This document shows positions 1 to 8,850 of a DNA stretch of 64,000 nt, piece after piece. The stretch lies in the NCBI RefSeq assembly GCF_000260715.1, contig NC_017834.1:1426001-1490000 (forward strand), given 5' to 3'. The notes beneath the pieces were generated by a model, which had not been told where the DNA came from, did not search any database, and was given only the letters and a program-made list of their open reading frames with translations. The position numbers and the translations under genes are program-made. The number at the start of each line of letters is the position of its first letter. Positions within the stretch are counted from its first letter, which is position 1. The stretch is from Bifidobacterium animalis subsp. animalis ATCC 25527 (GTDB lineage Bacteria; Actinomycetota; Actinomycetes; Actinomycetales; Bifidobacteriaceae).

Positions 1-952
1 TGGTGGCTACACGTTCGGAGTGCTCGGTGCGCGGCACACGCTTGTTGAGCTCGGCCTGCACCGCCTCGGCCGACTGCTCGTCGTCGGTGATGAGCACCGA
101 TCCGGCGAGTTCGTCGTGCTCGGCCTGACCAATGAGGTCAGCGGCGACATATGCCGGGTTCGAGGTCTTGTCGGCGATGATGGCGATCTCAGTGGGACCG
201 GCGACCGCGTCGATGCCCACAATGCCCGAGACGAGACGCTTGGCCGTGGCCACGAAGATGTTGCCCGGACCAGTGATCTTGTCTACCGGCTCGCACAGCA
301 CCGGGGAGACCGGATTGTCGAGGTCGGCGGCGCCATAGGCGAACATCGCGATGGCCTGTGCACCGCCGACGGCGTAGACCTCGTCCACACCGAGAATGGC
401 ACAGGTGGCAAGAATCGTCTTGTTCGGCCAACCCTGCGCATTGTCACGGCTTGGCGGAGTGGCGATGGCGAGGCTTTCGACACCGGCGGCCTGTGCCGGC
501 ACCACGTTCATGATTACGGAACTCGGGTACACGGCCTTGCCGCCGGGCACGTACAGACCCACACGCTGGATCGGGATCCAGCGCTCACTGACGCGCGCAC
601 CCTCGGCCAGATCGGTGTGGAAGTCCTCCGGGACCTGCGATTTCGCGACTGCGCGGGCACGGCGCACGGATTCCTCAATCGCTGCGCGTACTTCCGGGTC
701 GAGGCTCGCCACGGCGGCATCCATGACGTCGGTGGGTACACGGAACGACTTGGGGACGATGTGGTCGAATTTCTCGGCATATTCACGCAACGCTGCGGCG
801 CCGTTCTCCCTCACGTTGTCGAGAATCGGCTGCACGATCTCGCTCGCTTCGTCGGTTCCCATCTCAGCTCGTGGCATCGCGTCGAGCATCTCGGCGCGTG
901 TCAGTTCCTTGCCGCGCAAATCAATGATGCGCATATAGTTATCTTGGCTCAT
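1..952 (-). CDS. hisD: Histidinol dehydrogenase, C-terminus beyond window
   Basis: The enzyme oxidises L-histidinol to L-histidine in two NAD-dependent steps, the end of histidine biosynthesis, in the cytosol. The minus-strand frame starts at the ATG at 952 (MSQDNYMRIIDLRG...) and stays open to base 1, giving about 317 of the usual 430-plus residues. Family features seen are VGLYVPGGKAVYPSSVIMN, the GPGN stretch, AGPTEI and, near the cut, the catalytic Glu-His pair in QAEHDE. An in-frame ATG at 934 (MRIIDLRG) is an equally possible start. The rest of the his genes would lie to the left, outside the window. The 5' side faces two inverted repeats and dnaE on the same strand. Confidence 0.95.
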   Translation of the reverse strand, partial: MSQDNYMRIIDLRGKELTRAEMLDAMPRAEMGTDEASEIVQPILDNVRENGAAALREYAEKFDHIVPKSFRVPTDVMDAAVASLDPEVRAAIEESVRRARAVAKSQVPEDFHTDLAEGARVSERWIPIQRVGLYVPGGKAVYPSSVIMNVVPAQAAGVESLAIATPPSRDNAQGWPNKTILATCAILGVDEVYAVGGAQAIAMFAYGAADLDNPVSPVLCEPVDKITGPGNIFVATAKRLVSGIVGIDAVAGPTEIAIIADKTSNPAYVAADLIGQAEHDELAGSVLITDDEQSAEAVQAELNKRVPRTEHSERVAT

Positions 953-1074
953 AAGCCACTATGGTACCAAGCGCCTGTCACGAGAAGGAAAACGAGAGCA
1001 TCGGGCCTTTTGCATCGTGAGATTGCCCGCTGACGTGTCCCGACGAGTCCCCATGTTCGCGTCAATCCAGCAAA

Positions 1075-1126
1075 TTTGCGTAGTCGGGGACGCGCTCCGT
1101 GTGGAATTTGTCCCAGATTACGCAAA
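1075..1126. repeat. Inverted repeat, TTTGCGTAA/GGGGAC family, copy A
   Basis: The arms TTTGCGTAGTCGGGGAC (1075-1091) and GTCCCAGATTACGCAAA (1110-1126) pair at 15 of 17 positions around an 18-nt loop. It lies between hisD and dnaE. The same arm core (TTTGCGTRA, two or three bases, GGRGAC) recurs at 1164-1221, 19708-19763 and 19786-19832. The bases at 1035-1053, with two short gtcccc-like blocks, may be a decayed further copy. Role unknown. Confidence 0.6.
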
Positions 1127-1163
1127 ACAATGACAACGATCAGATGAGAAGATGGCAGGCATC

Positions 1164-1221
1164 CGGTTTGCGTGAACGGAGACGGCATGCGATGGCATGC
1201 CGTCTCCGTTCACGCAAACCG
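1164..1221. repeat. Perfect 27-bp inverted repeat just after dnaE (copy B)
   Basis: The arms at 1164-1190 and 1195-1221 are perfect reverse complements of 27 bases with a GATG loop. The outer part of the arm reads TTTGCGTGAACGGAGACG, which places it in the same family as 1075-1126 and the two elements before the beta-fructofuranosidase. The dnaE stop codon (1226-1228) is only four bases away, so the RNA hairpin could end or protect dnaE mRNA. There is no T-run on the minus strand beyond it, so a classical intrinsic terminator is not shown. Confidence 0.75.
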
Positions 1222-1225
1222 CCGT

Positions 1226-4200
1226 TCAGATCATAGGCAGTGCGTTGGCGCCGAAGAGAACCTTGATATCGGCGAACAGGCCGGTCTCACGGCGCACACG
1301 GAAGCGATCGCCGAGGGTCATGAGGGTCACGCCGCCATTGTCATCGACGATGGCAAGCCTGACCTCGCAGGCACCGGGATGATTGGAGAGGATCTGCGAG
1401 AACTGTTCGAGCCGTTGCATATCGAGGGCGTGCGCAGGCAGCTGGACGAAAACAGGACGGTCCTCACCGGCTTCGATGACGGGCACCATGAGGTCGGTGG
1501 CGCGCAACGAGATCGTCTCGTCACGTGCCTCGACCATGCCACGCACCTGCACGATCGTGTCGACGGCGAGTTCCGCCGCGTGCGCCTCGTACACCTTGCC
1601 GAACAGCAGGCATTGGATGGAGCTCTCCATGTCTTCAATCGTCACGATCGCCCATCGGTTGCCCTTCTTGGAGACGCGTGAGTCGACGTTGGTGATGAGC
1701 CCGGCGACCATGACCTGACTGCGCTCGGGCATCGTGGGAGCACGGTCGATCAGTTGCGCGATGGACATGTCACGCAGGCTGGCGAGCACGGACTGCATGC
1801 CTGAAAGCGGGTGGTCGGACACATACAGGCCCAGCATTTCGCGTTCGAAGTTGAGCTTGGTCTTCTTATCCCACTCCTCCACGTCGGGTACGCTGATCGA
1901 CACATCGCCGAGCGCTTCGGCCTCGCCATCACCGGCACCGGCGTCGAGGTCGGCGAAGAGGTCGAACTGCCCAGTGGCCTGCTTGCGTTTGAGGTCGGTG
2001 ACCGAGTCGATCGCAGCCTCATGAATCTGGTAGAGGGCACGCCGGTTGGGGTCGATCGAGTCGAAGGCACCCGCCTTGATCAACGATTCGACCAGGCGCC
2101 TATTGAGTGCGGTCAGAGGCACACGGCGAATGAAGTCCATGAAGTTGACGTACTTGCCATGGCTGCCCTGACGTTCGGCAATGATGTCGGCGACTGCCTT
2201 CTCACCCACGTTCCTGATGGCGCCAAGTCCGAAACGCACCACGTCTCCGACGGCGGAGTAGGCGTACACGGATTCGTTGACATCCGGCGAGAGCACCTTG
2301 ATGCCCATGCGGCGCGCCTCGCCCAGGTACAGGGCGGTCTTGTCCTTGTTCGTGGAGGCACCTTGCAACAGAGCGGCCATGAACTCAGCCGGATAGTGCG
2401 TCTTCAAATAGGCGGTCCAATACGAGATGAGCCCGTAGGCGGCAGAATGTGCCTTGTTGAACGCGTAGCCCGAGAACGGCACCAGCACGTCCCACACCGC
2501 CTGTGCCGCCTCGCGGGAATAGCCGTGCTCCTTCATGCCCTCGAAGAACGGCACCTGTTCCTTGGCCAGCACCTCGGGCTTCTTCTTACCCATCGCGCGT
2601 CTGAGCACGTCGGCCTTGCCCAGCGAGTAGCCGGCCAGAATACGGGCGGCGGATTGCACCTGTTCCTGGTAGATGATCAGGCCGTAGGTCTCGTCGAGCA
2701 CCTCCTTGAGCGGCTCGGCAAGCTCCGGATGGATCGGCTCGATCTTCTGCAACCCGTTCTTGCGTTTCGCGTAGTTCGTATGCGAGTCCATGCTCATCGG
2801 GCCCGGCCGGTAGAGGGCGATCAATGCCGAGATGTCGTTGAAGTTATCTGGCTTCAGCTGCTTGAGCAACGCACGCATGCCGTCGGAATCGAGCTGGAAC
2901 ACACCCAGCGTGTCGCCGCGCGACAGCAGCTCGTACGTCTCCTTGTCGTCAAGCGGAATCTTCGTATGGTCGATCGGCTCCTTGCCGTTGGCCTCGATGT
3001 TCCTGAGCGTGTCACCGATCACCGTCAAGTTGGACAGGCCCAGGAAGTCCATCTTCACCAGCCCCAGCGTTTCACATGTGTGGTATTCGAATGTCGTCGT
3101 CACCGTGCCGTCCGTACGCTCCAGCAGCGGCGACGTGTCCGTGATCGGCTCCGATCCCATGATCGTGGCGCATGCGTGCACACCCGTCTGGCGAATCAGG
3201 CCCTCGATGCCCATCGCCTCGTCGGTGATTCGCTTGGCATCGGGATTCGACTCATACAATTCGCGGTATTCACGCGCCTCCGCATAGCGTTTCGCACCCG
3301 GATCGAAAATGTCATGCAGCGGCACGTCCTTGCCACCCGTTGCCGCCGGCGGCAACGCCTTGGTGACCAACTCGCCCATCGAGAACTCGTAGCCCATGAT
3401 GCGCGCCGAATCCTTGAGCGCCTGCTTCGTCTTGATCGTGCCGTATATCACGCATTGCGCCACCTTGTCGTGCCCGTATTTGTCGCCGCAGTACTCGATT
3501 ACCTTCAGACGGCCCTCCGGGTCGAAGTCCACGTCGATATCCGGCAGTGACACGCGCTCCGGGTTCAGGAACCGTTCGAAGATCAGACCGTGCTCCAACG
3601 GATCCAGCTCGGTGATGCCCATTGCATAGGCAACCATCGATCCTGCCGCCGAGCCACGGCCCGGCCCCACCATGATCCCATGGTCCTTGGCCCACTGGAT
3701 GTAGTCGGCCACCACCAGGAAGTAGCCCGGGAACTGCATCTGGCAGATCACACCGCACTCGTAATCCGCCTGTGCCAGCACATGCGCTGGTACGTTGCCC
3801 TCGTACCGCCGTTCGAGGCCCTCCTCCACTTTCTTCAGGAACAGCGACGTCTCGTCCCAACCCTCCGGGCATGGGAACTTGGGCATGAACGCACCGTCCT
3901 CGTGGTCGTCGAACATCACATTGCAACGTTCCGCCACCTCGATCGTATTGTCGCATGCCTCGGGCAGGTCGCGGAACAGCTCGCGCATCTGCTGCGAGGA
4001 ACGCATGTAATACCCTTCACCATCGAACTTGAACCGGTCCGGATCATCCAGATGCGAGCCTGAATTGATGCACAGCATCGCGTCCTGCGCGCCAGCATCC
4101 TCCTCGTGGACGTAATGCGAATCGTTCGTGGCCAGCAGCGGCGCACCGAGCTTCTTCGCGATCTCAAGCAGGTCCTTCGTCACCTTACGCTCGATCTCAA

Positions 4201-4792
4201 GATTATGGTCCATCAGTTCAATGAAGAAGTTGTCTTTGCCATAAATGTCCTGCAACTCACCCGCCGCGCGCAAGGCCTCATCGAACTGACCGAGGCGCAA
4301 ACGGGTCTGCACAATGCCCGATGGGCATCCCGAGCCGCAGATCACGCCCTTGCTGTAGGTGGAGAGCACCTCCTTGTCCATACGCGGATAGCGCATCACA
4401 CGTCCTTCGAGATTCGCCACCGAAGAGGCCCTGATCAGGTTCCTCAATCCTTCGTCGTCCTCGGCCCACAGTGTCAAATGCGTGATCAGGCCGCCACCGG
4501 ACACATCATCACGCCGTTGCGCCTCCGTGCCCCAATGCACGCGCGATTTGTCTTGCCTCGCCGTCTCCGGCGTCACATACGCCTCGATGCCGATGATCGG
4601 CTTGACATCCTGCTTCACCGCCTCGGTGTACATCTCATACGCGCCATGCATGTTGCCATGGTCCGTGATGCCCACGGCGCCCATTCCCAATTCCTTCGTG
4701 TACTTCACCAAATCGGGAATCTTCGATGCGCCATCGAGCAACGAATAATGCGTATGGTTGTGCAACTGCACGAAATCAGCGGAATTGGTCAT
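1226..4792 (-). CDS. dnaE: DNA polymerase III alpha subunit
   Basis: Replicative DNA polymerase catalytic subunit, 1188 residues, normal for the DnaE family. The N-terminal PHP domain begins with LHNHTHYSLLDGA. The polymerase palm shows PDIDVDFDP at about residue 417 (two catalytic Asp) and KMDFLGL at about 579 (third Asp); FPGYFLVVADYIQWAKDHG and GPGRGSAAGS are also typical. The C-terminus carries the helix-hairpin and OB-fold region (VMVAGLITNVDSRVSKKG). No Shine-Dalgarno precedes the ATG; on the minus strand TACATT (4801-4806) ends eight bases before it, so a leaderless transcript is plausible. An independent DEDDh exonuclease gene lies at 57.6 kb. Confidence 0.98.
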   Translation of the reverse strand: MTNSADFVQLHNHTHYSLLDGASKIPDLVKYTKELGMGAVGITDHGNMHGAYEMYTEAVKQDVKPIIGIEAYVTPETARQDKSRVHWGTEAQRRDDVSGGGLITHLTLWAEDDEGLRNLIRASSVANLEGRVMRYPRMDKEVLSTYSKGVICGSGCPSGIVQTRLRLGQFDEALRAAGELQDIYGKDNFFIELMDHNLEIERKVTKDLLEIAKKLGAPLLATNDSHYVHEEDAGAQDAMLCINSGSHLDDPDRFKFDGEGYYMRSSQQMRELFRDLPEACDNTIEVAERCNVMFDDHEDGAFMPKFPCPEGWDETSLFLKKVEEGLERRYEGNVPAHVLAQADYECGVICQMQFPGYFLVVADYIQWAKDHGIMVGPGRGSAAGSMVAYAMGITELDPLEHGLIFERFLNPERVSLPDIDVDFDPEGRLKVIEYCGDKYGHDKVAQCVIYGTIKTKQALKDSARIMGYEFSMGELVTKALPPAATGGKDVPLHDIFDPGAKRYAEAREYRELYESNPDAKRITDEAMGIEGLIRQTGVHACATIMGSEPITDTSPLLERTDGTVTTTFEYHTCETLGLVKMDFLGLSNLTVIGDTLRNIEANGKEPIDHTKIPLDDKETYELLSRGDTLGVFQLDSDGMRALLKQLKPDNFNDISALIALYRPGPMSMDSHTNYAKRKNGLQKIEPIHPELAEPLKEVLDETYGLIIYQEQVQSAARILAGYSLGKADVLRRAMGKKKPEVLAKEQVPFFEGMKEHGYSREAAQAVWDVLVPFSGYAFNKAHSAAYGLISYWTAYLKTHYPAEFMAALLQGASTNKDKTALYLGEARRMGIKVLSPDVNESVYAYSAVGDVVRFGLGAIRNVGEKAVADIIAERQGSHGKYVNFMDFIRRVPLTALNRRLVESLIKAGAFDSIDPNRRALYQIHEAAIDSVTDLKRKQATGQFDLFADLDAGAGDGEAEALGDVSISVPDVEEWDKKTKLNFEREMLGLYVSDHPLSGMQSVLASLRDMSIAQLIDRAPTMPERSQVMVAGLITNVDSRVSKKGNRWAIVTIEDMESSIQCLLFGKVYEAHAAELAVDTIVQVRGMVEARDETISLRATDLMVPVIEAGEDRPVFVQLPAHALDMQRLEQFSQILSNHPGACEVRLAIVDDNGGVTLMTLGDRFRVRRETGLFADIKVLFGANALPMI

Positions 4793-4993
4793 AGTGTTCT
4801 AATGTACCTTGAAATCTGCTTGCTGTACAGGGCGCAAGCAGAGGTGCCCCGCAACCCTTCGAACACGCCATGTCCGTTTCGACACTCGGCATTTCCAGCA
4901 CATCAATCGCTTCATATGGAAACAGCGCCGCATCGTCGCTAGAGTGTTGGCAACATTGCCGAGTAAGCCGACGCGAGGGAAAGGAGGTTGCCT

Positions 4994-5299
4994 ATGGCGG
5001 CATCGAAGCCGGCCCACGGCAGGCGCATCGCCGTATATGTCGCGCTCATTCCGCTCTGCGCCCTGCTTGCCCTTCCCGGAGCCATCGGCATGGTGCAGGC
5101 CATTCGCATACTGTTTGGCTGCGATCATGCGGCCGGCTATTCCACCGGGGTGCGCGAGCTGGAGGCGTGGATCAGTCTGTTGTTCACCACGCCGTTGGCA
5201 GTTATACCAACCTGCGCGATGATCATATTCGTGGTATTGGCGATCGCGGAAGCCAGTCGCGGGAAATCACCGCCATCGTCATCCTCGCGACGACTCTAA
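4994..5299 (+). CDS. Small two-TM membrane protein, unknown function
   Basis: 101 residues. The start is the ATG at 4994, six bases after a strong AAGGAGG (4981-4987); a TTG at 4988 sits too close to that site to be used. Two hydrophobic stretches (AVYVALIPLCALLALPGAIGM and TTPLAVIPTCAMIIFVVLAI) predict an integral membrane protein with a short extracytoplasmic loop, then a basic Ser-rich tail. I recognise no family. Its last 21 bases overlap the 3' end of the convergent pseudouridine synthase gene. It stands alone on the plus strand inside a minus-strand block and is divergent from dnaE. Confidence 0.7.
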   Translation: MAASKPAHGRRIAVYVALIPLCALLALPGAIGMVQAIRILFGCDHAAGYSTGVRELEAWISLLFTTPLAVIPTCAMIIFVVLAIAEASRGKSPPSSSSRRL

Positions 5300-6232
5300 C
5301 CGCTGGTGCTCCCGTTGGGCGAAGCGCTCACGCTCCGTCTCCAGCGCATGCTGCAGATCGGCGGGATACCGCGAGGTGACCACAGTGTTGATGTGCGTGC
5401 GCGGATGCCGGAACTCCAGCTCCATGGCGTGCAGCCATTGACGTTGGAGCCCCAGTGCCTGCGACAGACGGGGATTGGCCCCGTACATCGGGTCTCCTAC
5501 AAGAGGGTGCCCGATGGACGAGAAATGCACGCGAATCTGGTGGGTGCGTCCGGTCTCGAGATTGATCGATGCGAGTGTGGTCTCGCCGAAGCGTTCCATC
5601 ACGTCCCAATGGGTGATGGCCTCCTTGCCCGCGGGCGTGACCGTGAAGCGGAAATCGGAGACCTTTGCCCGCCCGATCGGAGCTTCGATGGTGGCCTTGT
5701 CTTCCTTGAGATTGCCTTGCACGAGCGCATGGTAGGTCTTTTTCACCTCGTGCTCGGAGAATTGCCTGCGCATTTCTTTGTATGCGAGGTCGGATTTGCA
5801 TACGAGCATGAGCCCTGAGGTTCCCACATCGAGCCGCGAAACAATGCCCTGCCGTCCTGCAGCCCCCATCGATGTGATGTGCACACCGCGCTGGATCAAT
5901 GACCCCAGCACTGTGGGCCCGGTCCAGCCGACTGAGGCATGCGCCGCCACACCAACCGGTTTATCTACTATCACGATGTCGTCGTCCTCATAGGCGATTC
6001 CCATTTCAGTCGAGACGGGTTCGAGTTCCCGTCTCTCTTCCTGCACGTCAATCTCAACAGTGTCGCCGTCCTGCAATGTGGCGGATTTATGAATGTCACG
6101 CCCGATCACACGTGCCTGCCCGGTTTCGATGAGTTCAGTGGCCTTGGCCCGTGAGATGCCCATCATCTTGGCTACAGCCACATCGAACCGCTTCCCGATC
6201 AGTGCATCGGGCGCCGGAATGATCGTGCTCAT
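5279..6232 (-). CDS. rluD: RluA/RluD-family rRNA pseudouridine synthase
   Basis: Isomerises specific uridines of large-subunit rRNA to pseudouridine; 317 residues. The N-terminal S4 RNA-binding domain (RFDVAVAKMMGISRAKATELIETGQ) is followed by the catalytic domain with DDDIVIVDKPVGVAAH and the signature IVSRLDVGTSGLMLVCKS, whose Asp (about residue 136) is the catalytic residue; the usual HRLD is SRLD here. ETGRTHQIRVHFSSIGHPLVGDP is also diagnostic. It lies downstream of lspA with an 18-base gap on the same strand, the common actinobacterial lspA-rluD order. The exact target uridines cannot be read from sequence, so the symbol marks family only. Confidence 0.93.
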   Translation of the reverse strand: MSTIIPAPDALIGKRFDVAVAKMMGISRAKATELIETGQARVIGRDIHKSATLQDGDTVEIDVQEERRELEPVSTEMGIAYEDDDIVIVDKPVGVAAHASVGWTGPTVLGSLIQRGVHITSMGAAGRQGIVSRLDVGTSGLMLVCKSDLAYKEMRRQFSEHEVKKTYHALVQGNLKEDKATIEAPIGRAKVSDFRFTVTPAGKEAITHWDVMERFGETTLASINLETGRTHQIRVHFSSIGHPLVGDPMYGANPRLSQALGLQRQWLHAMELEFRHPRTHINTVVTSRYPADLQHALETERERFAQREHQRLESSRG

Positions 6233-6250
6233 TGCGCTCCTTCCATATGC

Positions 6251-6793
6251 CTAGTTATCGGAATGCCCGGCATTCGCTGTTTCAGCCGGCTGCCGCTCGT
6301 CGCTCCCCCTATATGGCACTCCGCACAAAATGAGCACGATGATGCCTATTCCCGCGATCATGAGGAAGATGTCGGCCACATTGCCCACCGACCAACCGTA
6401 ATTGAGGAAATCAACGACCTTGCCATTGAGGAATCCTTGGGCATATGCCACGCGATCAATCAGGTTCCCCAACGCCCCGGCAAAGGCGAGTGCCAGAAAC
6501 ACGGTCCAGACCATCGATGTGGTGCGCCAAGCCAGCCAGACAAGCACACAGCATGCGGCGATGGCGAAGAGGCTGATTACCCAAGTCGAGTTGGCCCCCA
6601 TGCCCAGCGAGGCCCCGGGATTATGGACCAACGTCAGGTGCAGGAACCGTGGGATCACCTGAATGTAATCGGTTTCGGTCAGATAGGTCTGTGCCAGATA
6701 TTTGGTGAGCTGATCTATTCCAAGGGCGACGATGGCGATAGATGCAAAGACGGCCACGCGTGCACGCGGCCGTCTTGGTTTCGAATTCAACAT
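6251..6793 (-). CDS. lspA: Lipoprotein signal peptidase (signal peptidase II)
   Basis: Membrane aspartyl protease that cuts the signal peptide of prolipoproteins before the lipid-modified Cys. 180 residues with four hydrophobic segments. The catalytic Asp pair is in GALGNLIDR and in VGNVADIFLMI, and VHNPGASLGM is a typical block. Natural clients in this window are the lipoproteins at 22.5, 47.6 and 54.3 kb. The start has no clear Shine-Dalgarno. It sits 12 bases beyond divIVA on the same strand. Confidence 0.95.
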   Translation of the reverse strand: MLNSKPRRPRARVAVFASIAIVALGIDQLTKYLAQTYLTETDYIQVIPRFLHLTLVHNPGASLGMGANSTWVISLFAIAACCVLVWLAWRTTSMVWTVFLALAFAGALGNLIDRVAYAQGFLNGKVVDFLNYGWSVGNVADIFLMIAGIGIIVLILCGVPYRGSDERQPAETANAGHSDN

Positions 6794-6805
6794 TGGCTAA
6801 TGGTA

Positions 6806-8353
6806 TCAGTTGGCCTTGTCGATGTCCTTGTAGTTGTTCGTGTCGGAGACCTGTGCCTGCAGCTGGCCGAGGAATTCGGTGAGGCGTGCGCGGTATTCGG
6901 TCTCGAAGGTCTTGAGGCCCTGAATGTTGCCTTCGATCACCTTCGACTGGGTCTCGAGGTTCTCGCGTACCTGCTGGGCGTAGTCGTCGGCCGCAGTGCG
7001 GGTCTTCTCCGAATAGTCGTCGGCACGCTTCTTGGCCTCGGCCTCGAAGGCGTTGATCTCGTCGTGGCGTTCGACCACGTACTGGTCGGCCTCGCTCTTC
7101 TTCTGCTGGGCGTAGGTGTTGCCTTCGTCCTGCTTCTTCTGAGCGTACTCGTCTGCCTCATGGGCCTTCGAGTCGGCATAGGTGTCGGCCTCGTTGGTCT
7201 TGGCGGCGGCGTAGTTGTTCGCCTCTGCGGTCTTCTGATCCGCGTACGTGTTCGCCTCTGCGGTCTTCTGATCCGCGTACGTGTTCGCCTCATTGGTCTT
7301 GTCGACCACGTACTGATCTGCCTCGGCGTGCTTGTTCTTCATGTACGTGTCGGCATCCTCATGCGTCTTGGCGCTGTACGAATCGGCATCGTCACGAGTC
7401 TTCGCACTGTAGGCATCGGCAGCCTCGCGGGTGCGGGCATTGTAATCGTCGGCCTCGGAACGAGTGCGGTTCGAATAGTCGTTGGCCTTGGAGATGAGCT
7501 CCTCATACTTGCGCTGGGCCTGCTCGGTGATCTCCTTGGCGGTCGCCTTGCCCTTGTCGACGTACTGGTCGTGCAGCTGCATCGCGAGGGTGAGCATCGC
7601 GGTGGCGCGCTCCGGCTCGCTGTTGGCCGCAGCGGCTGCGCTCTTGATCTTCTGCAGGCTGCCCGTCTCGGTGTTCGGCTCGACCTTGGCAACCTGGTCA
7701 CGCAGCTGTTCCTCACGCTGCTTCGATTCCTCGAGCTGCTTGGTGAGGTCCTTGATCTGGGCTTCGGCCTGCTGGGCACGCATCGTCTGCTCATGGGCAG
7801 CAGAGAGCTCATGACGCAGATTCTCGCTGTCAGCGCGGAACTGATCACGCTGGCGAGTGATCTCCTGCAGCTCCTTGGCGAGATCCGGCTGATCGGAGTT
7901 CTGTGCCGCCTGTGCGGTGAGCTGATCGACCTGCGCGGAGAGGCGTTCGATCTGGTTCTTCAGCTGTTCGTTCTGAGTGGAAAGCGCCTGATTGTTCGAC
8001 TCGGCTTCCTTGAGCTGCGCCTGTGCAGCCTGTGCGGCCTGATTCGCCTGAGCAATCTGTGCTGCTGCCTGCTCACCCACACCCTCTGCGGCAGCGGCCT
8101 TGAGCGACTGGTTTTCCTGCTGCAGGGACTGGACCTGCGCAGTCAGATCGGAAATCTTCGTATTCAGTGCGGAGACGTCGGGGCCGAGTGCCTGCGTGGA
8201 CTGACCACCTGCAACTGCCTGCTTGCCCAAAGCCTCCACGGTTTCGGTTACCTGATCGAGGAAGTCGTCGACCTCATCGACATCGTACCCTTCCTTGAAG
8301 CGCACCGTTTGGAAGGTGTGCTCCCGAATATCCTTTGGCGTCAAAAGAGCCAT
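6806..8353 (-). CDS. divIVA: DivIVA/Wag31-type polar growth protein with hendecad repeats
   Basis: Cytoplasmic coiled-coil scaffold that marks poles and septum and steers wall synthesis in actinobacteria. 515 residues, about twice a typical Wag31. The DivIVA N-domain is plain (LLTPKDIREHTFQTVRFKEG, then GYDVDEVDDFLDQV). A long Gln-rich coiled coil follows. Residues about 297-462 form some fifteen 11-residue repeats of the pattern (E/D)AD-x-Y-x-x-x-K/T-x-x, then a short coiled tail. The ATG at 8353 has GAGGTGG seven bases upstream. It lies in the order ftsZ-sepF-yggT-divIVA-lspA. The repeat block is the odd part: two adjacent units are identical at DNA level, pointing to recent expansion. Confidence 0.95.
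   Translation of the reverse strand: MALLTPKDIREHTFQTVRFKEGYDVDEVDDFLDQVTETVEALGKQAVAGGQSTQALGPDVSALNTKISDLTAQVQSLQQENQSLKAAAAEGVGEQAAAQIAQANQAAQAAQAQLKEAESNNQALSTQNEQLKNQIERLSAQVDQLTAQAAQNSDQPDLAKELQEITRQRDQFRADSENLRHELSAAHEQTMRAQQAEAQIKDLTKQLEESKQREEQLRDQVAKVEPNTETGSLQKIKSAAAAANSEPERATAMLTLAMQLHDQYVDKGKATAKEITEQAQRKYEELISKANDYSNRTRSEADDYNARTREAADAYSAKTRDDADSYSAKTHEDADTYMKNKHAEADQYVVDKTNEANTYADQKTAEANTYADQKTAEANNYAAAKTNEADTYADSKAHEADEYAQKKQDEGNTYAQQKKSEADQYVVERHDEINAFEAEAKKRADDYSEKTRTAADDYAQQVRENLETQSKVIEGNIQGLKTFETEYRARLTEFLGQLQAQVSDTNNYKDIDKAN
7221..7286 (-). repeat. Two identical 33-bp tandem copies inside divIVA
   Basis: Bases 7221-7253 and 7254-7286 are identical 33-mers, each encoding one 11-residue coiled-coil unit (EANTYADQKTA). 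Neighbouring units differ by several bases. This is what recent slippage or unequal crossing-over in a repeat tract would leave. Confidence 0.9.
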
Positions 8354-8480
8354 TATCTTACCACCTCGCTTTGGGATAGACCCAGCTTAGTTGACCTTAT
8401 TTTTTGATGCTATCACGACACCTGCGCAAGCACACCGCATGGACGGCTTTTTCACATGACAAGCGGACTTTTTCCATCGG

Positions 8481-8771
8481 TCAGATCAATATACGCAAGA
8501 TTACCAGCACGAAATACAACACCAAGAAACTCACATCGAAGTAAACGCGCCCCAAGGGAATCGGCTTGATGTATCGTCTCAGGAAGCGCAGTGGCGGCTC
8601 GGTGAGCTGGTAGATGATGCGCAGCAGGGTCGCCACAAAACCGGTCGGCCGCCACCGCGGCGCCAGTACCAGCACCCAATCGAAGATCATGCGGGCGAAC
8701 AATACCGCGATGTAAGCCTCGATGAGCAGGTCGATAATATGGAAGAAGAAGCCGAATAACGTCGAAAGCAT
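8481..8771 (-). CDS. YggT-family membrane protein
   Basis: 96 residues with two hydrophobic segments, near the N-terminus (FGFFFHIIDLLIEAYIAVLF) and at the C-terminus (VSFLVLYFVLVILRILI), separated by the YggT signature LTEPPLRFLRRYIKP. The family is widespread beside sepF and divIVA and is thought to act in envelope or division functions, but no biochemical role is firm. The ATG at 8771 has GGGAG close upstream. It lies between sepF and divIVA on the same strand, which supports the assignment. Confidence 0.9.
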   Translation of the reverse strand: MLSTLFGFFFHIIDLLIEAYIAVLFARMIFDWVLVLAPRWRPTGFVATLLRIIYQLTEPPLRFLRRYIKPIPLGRVYFDVSFLVLYFVLVILRILI

Positions 8772-8850
8772 GCTCCCAGCCTATCGAATGACTAGGAACA
8801 TGCTTCCTCGAACAGCAAATGACGCGGGGAGGTCCTGTGCGGACACTCCC

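Noticed and set aside
6008..6036. tRNA-like GACGGGTTCGAGTTCCCGTC
   Set aside because: It forms a T-arm by chance inside the S4 domain coding region of the pseudouridine synthase; the other arms are missing.
6263..8407. A 714-codon open frame on the plus strand opposite lspA and divIVA
   Set aside because: It mirrors the codon bias of two well-supported minus-strand genes, has a low-complexity Leu/Val/Gly composition and no ribosome site.
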